Part shown: positions 61,866 through 64,000 of the stretch, piece after piece
Position numbering within the stretch: the first letter of the stretch is position 1
Layout: each line of letters begins with the position of its first letter
Assembly (NCBI RefSeq): GCF_001929375.1
Contig: NZ_MSGO01000014.1
Location: 44,860-108,859 of the forward strand
Source: Actinomyces oris
GTDB lineage: Bacteria > Actinomycetota > Actinomycetes > Actinomycetales > Actinomycetaceae
DNA: 64,000 nucleotides
Reading direction: 5' to 3'
The notes under the pieces: generated by a model
What the model was told of the DNA's origin: nothing
The model's input: the letters and a program-made list of their open reading frames with translations, nothing else
Databases searched by the model: none
Translations under genes and position numbers: made by a program

Positions 61866-62626
61866 CCGCACCCATGGAGCGGAGGGCTCCGAGCGGAGCC
61901 GGCGGGAAGTCCTCGGTGGCGGGGGACTCGACCGTCACGCAGGACTACCTCAAGGTCGTGTGGGCCGCCTGCGAGTGGGGCGGCGCTGGCGCCTCCATCA
62001 CCGGCCTGGCCAAACGTATGGAGGTGGCGCCCTCGACCGCCTCGGAGAACGTGGCTCGCCTCGTGGAGGAGGGGCTGCTCGTCCACGAGCCCTACAAGGC
62101 TGTCACCCTCTCCGAGGAGGGGCGACGCCGGGCTATGGGCATGATTCGCCGACACCGCATCCTGGAGACCTACCTGGTCACCCGGCTCGGCTTCGGCTGG
62201 GACGAGGTACACGCCGAGGCCGAGGAGCTTGAGCACGCTGTCTCCGAGCGGCTGCTGGAGAGGCTCGACGCGGTCCTGGAGCACCCCACCCGCGATCCGC
62301 ACGGGGATCCGATCCCCACGGCGGACGGCCGCCTCATCGTGCCCGACCTGGTGGGACTGGAGACTCTGCCGGTGGGCTCCGACGGCGTCGTCGGACGGAT
62401 CCAGGACGACGCAGAGACGCTGCGCCGCCTGGAGCGGGCCGGTATCGGGCTGGACAGCCGGGTGCGGATCCGTGATCGGGGCACCGTGGCGCCGGCCGTG
62501 GAGGGCGGTGGCCGCCGTCGGGCGACCGTCATCGCCCTGCTGGACGCCGACGCCTCACGCGGTGCAGCGCCCAAGGGCGCCCGGGAGGCCGTCATCCCCG
62601 ACGGCTCCCTGTGGTTGCTGGCCTGA
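61862..62626 (+). CDS. DtxR-superfamily metalloregulator, manganese (MntR) type
   Basis: 254 residues. Winged helix with ASITGLAKRMEVAPSTASEN, dimerisation and metal region RRHRILETYLV...VHAEAEELEHAVSE, and a C-terminal SH3/FeoA-like domain (about 150-254). In place of the DtxR/IdeR Cys102 there is Glu, and VTQDY puts Asp at the MntR Asp8 position. Asp and Glu at these sites define manganese-sensing MntR. GTG 61862 overlaps the VKOR stop; ATG 61874 is an alternative. Confidence 0.87.
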   Translation: MTAPMERRAPSGAGGKSSVAGDSTVTQDYLKVVWAACEWGGAGASITGLAKRMEVAPSTASENVARLVEEGLLVHEPYKAVTLSEEGRRRAMGMIRRHRILETYLVTRLGFGWDEVHAEAEELEHAVSERLLERLDAVLEHPTRDPHGDPIPTADGRLIVPDLVGLETLPVGSDGVVGRIQDDAETLRRLERAGIGLDSRVRIRDRGTVAPAVEGGGRRRATVIALLDADASRGAAPKGAREAVIPDGSLWLLA

Positions 62627-62660
62627 CCAGGGGCCTGGACGGATCCGGGTGCGACTGGGG

Positions 62661-62666
62661 GACAAT
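62661..62666 (+). promoter_or_regulatory. -10 hexamer GACAAT of the HIT gene (leaderless)
   Basis: GACAAT-GGGGGCC-ATG, 7-nt spacing. The G run may also act as a ribosome site, so leaderless reading is tentative. Confidence 0.4.
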
Positions 62667-62673
62667 GGGGGCC

Positions 62674-63120
62674 ATGAGCACGATTTTCACCAAGATCATC
62701 AAGGGAGAGATCCCTGGCCGTTTCGTGTGGGCGGACGAGGTCTGCGTCGCCTTCGCCACCATTGAGCCGCACACCGACGGGCACGTCCTCGTGGTCCCGC
62801 GGGCTGAGGTCGACTCCTACGTGGACGCACCCGACGACGTGGTGGCGCACCTGGCCGTGGTTGCCAAGCGCATTGGTGCCACGCAGGTGCGCGTCTTCGA
62901 GGCGCCCCGGGCCGGGCTCGTCGTGGCCGGCTACGGCGTCGACCACCTGCACCTGCACGTGCTGCCGATCCGCTGCGAGGAGGACCTGTCCTTCTCCTCG
63001 GCCCGCCACCCCGAGGACCCCGAGCTCGACGCCGCCATGGAGCGCCTGCGGGCCGGCCTCGTCGAGGACGGCTGGGGTGAGTTCGTGCCCGTGCAGATGG
63101 ACAGCGCGGCGCTTGCGTAG
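62674..63120 (+). CDS. HIT-family hydrolase
   Basis: 148 residues. N-terminus MSTIFTKIIKGEIPGRFVWA and the histidine triad DHLHLHVLP (about 110), where the middle His of HxHxH forms the nucleotidyl intermediate. Hint-type enzymes hydrolyse AMP-lysine and similar nucleotides. ATG 62674 matches the family start; frame upstream to 62611 is not conserved. It lies 47 nt after the MntR-type gene. Confidence 0.92.
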   Translation: MSTIFTKIIKGEIPGRFVWADEVCVAFATIEPHTDGHVLVVPRAEVDSYVDAPDDVVAHLAVVAKRIGATQVRVFEAPRAGLVVAGYGVDHLHLHVLPIRCEEDLSFSSARHPEDPELDAAMERLRAGLVEDGWGEFVPVQMDSAALA

Positions 63121-63146
63121 CCCCGACGCTACTCGCTTCGTCCTCG

Positions 63147-64000
63147 TCAGAAGGGTGGGGCTTGGTCGATGAGGGGCGCTAGTCCGAGGGTGTGGGCGGC
63201 CCTCGGATGAGGGGTGGTCTCGTAGTCTCCCGCGTTTTCGCCGGGTAGGGGGCCTCGGGTCACGAGGAGGGCACTGCCGCTGCTGGGCTGGGTACGGTCG
63301 AGGGCGGTGTTGAGGCGGTTGAGGATGTCGGGGCTGATCTGCTGGCTCAGGTCGGCCGGTACGACGGTGCCGGGGACGTAGCGCTGGTGGGGGCCGACCT
63401 TGCGGGGCAGGCGGTCGATGGTGCCGTCTGGGTGGCGCTGGTAGACGGTTTTGTCGGGGGTGTGCCAGGACAGGGTCCCGGTGGTGTTGTCTCTGGTGAG
63501 GGCCCATCCGGGGGTGTGCTTGAGGCGGTGGTGGGCCTGGCACAGGACCACGAGGTTGTTCAGGCTGGTGGTTCCGCCTTGGCTCCAGGCGGTGAGGTGG
63601 TCGATGTCGCAGCGGGAGGCGGGGGTCTGGCAGGTGGGGAAGACGCAGGCCCGGTCGCGGGCGCGTACCAGGTCGGCCAGGCCGGCCGGGGGACGGTACC
63701 TGGTGCGGCCCACGTCCAGGACGGTGCCGCCCACGGGGTCGGTCACCAGGCGCCTCCAGGTCCCACCTGTGGCCAGGGCCCAGGCGGTCAGGGGCGGTAC
63801 CGCCACGCTGCGCGCCCCGATGGAGACTTCAGCGACCCCGGCCGCAGCGGACAACGAGGCGGCGGGCTGAACGGTGGGCTGAACGGTGGGCTGGGGAGTG
63901 GGAGCGGCGGAGAACGACGCGGTGGGCTGGGGAGTGGGAGCGGCCGGGTCGGGTTCAGGCAGACTTTCCCCGCTGGAACCGGGCAGAGTCCTCCCGCTGG
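63147..64000 (-). CDS. DUF222/HNH endonuclease-like protein, C-terminal part (start outside window)
   Basis: The minus-strand frame is open from 63149 to the window edge, about 283 codons. The HNH domain reads CVFPTCQTPASRCDIDHLTA then LNNLVVLCQAHHRLKH, and is preceded by YRPPAGLADLVRARDRACVF, as in the many DUF222-HNH proteins of actinobacteria. Before it lies a Pro/Gln/Thr-rich repeat region. These proteins are often duplicated or mobile-associated, with role unproven. No start is visible; the TTG at 63854 is internal. Confidence 0.85.
   Translation of the reverse strand, partial: SGRTLPGSSGESLPEPDPAAPTPQPTASFSAAPTPQPTVQPTVQPAASLSAAAGVAEVSIGARSVAVPPLTAWALATGGTWRRLVTDPVGGTVLDVGRTRYRPPAGLADLVRARDRACVFPTCQTPASRCDIDHLTAWSQGGTTSLNNLVVLCQAHHRLKHTPGWALTRDNTTGTLSWHTPDKTVYQRHPDGTIDRLPRKVGPHQRYVPGTVVPADLSQQISPDILNRLNTALDRTQPSSGSALLVTRGPLPGENAGDYETTPHPRAAHTLGLAPLIDQAPPF
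63864..63944. repeat. In-frame short tandem repeats in the DUF222/HNH gene
   Basis: GGGCTGAACGGT occurs twice in a row, and a 24-nt unit at 63885-63908 recurs exactly at 63921-63944 (36-nt shift). All units are multiples of 3 and encode PQPT/VQPT blocks, so copy number can change without breaking the frame. Confidence 0.65.

Overview
The window is a contiguous chromosomal stretch of a high-GC Gram-positive actinobacterium, most likely an oral Actinomyces (A. oris / A. naeslundii group). The reasons are the very GC-rich coding bias, actinobacterial gene orders (gpsA-ddl-thiL; DUF177-rnc-mutM; rne-rplU-rpmA-obg-proB; nadD-rsfS-phosphatase), a membrane VKOR in place of DsbB, a MetP/MetS importer pair, and many leaderless promoters. 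No rRNA, CRISPR array or recognisable transposase is present. Two tRNA-Ala genes lie in tandem.

Layout. 1-11.8 kb: envelope precursor genes (plsC end, gpsA, ddl), thiL, rpmB, a DAK2 fatty-acid-kinase-like protein, recG, rsmD, a LacI-type regulator, coaD and a coiled-coil protein. 12-15 kb: DUF177-rnc-mutM, translationally coupled, then a NarL-type response regulator. 15.2-23.9 kb (minus strand): cytochrome bd operon cydA-cydB-cydD-cydC ending in a two-GAF sensor kinase, behind a good promoter with a near-perfect operator palindrome. 24.4-34.5 kb: rne, rplU, rpmA, obg, proB and proA. A low-GC two-gene cassette (ABC-type ATPase plus TOPRIM/DUF4276-like protein) interrupts proB-proA and looks like a transferred defence module. 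34.7-37.4 kb: a small secreted or anchored protein and an OmpR/HK two-component pair.

37.5-46.7 kb (minus strand): seven genes joined by 1-4 base stop/start overlaps. They encode a MurG-like and two GT4 glycosyltransferases, an ABC exporter, two APH/maltokinase-fold kinases and UDP-glucose dehydrogenase. This is a dedicated glycan or glycoconjugate assembly and export operon whose product I cannot name. A DeoR-type regulator precedes it, divergent from a degenerate ROK protein. 49-52.6 kb: nadD, a membrane protein, rsfS and a GpgP-like phosphatase. 52.7-63.1 kb: tRNA-Ala x2, marC, an unknown gene with a DtxR/IdeR-like iron box, a DUF1540 protein, deoD, metP/metS, a HAD phosphatase, a membrane metallophosphoesterase, VKOR, an MntR-type metalloregulator and a HIT hydrolase. 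The window ends in a partial DUF222/HNH gene.

Three themes stand out: the AAA/TOPRIM cassette inside the proline operon, the coupled glycosyltransferase-exporter-kinase operon, and about a dozen genes whose -10 hexamer lies 6-7 nt before the start codon with no Shine-Dalgarno sequence. Starts were adjusted to RBS or leaderless signals where the longest reading frame was implausible.
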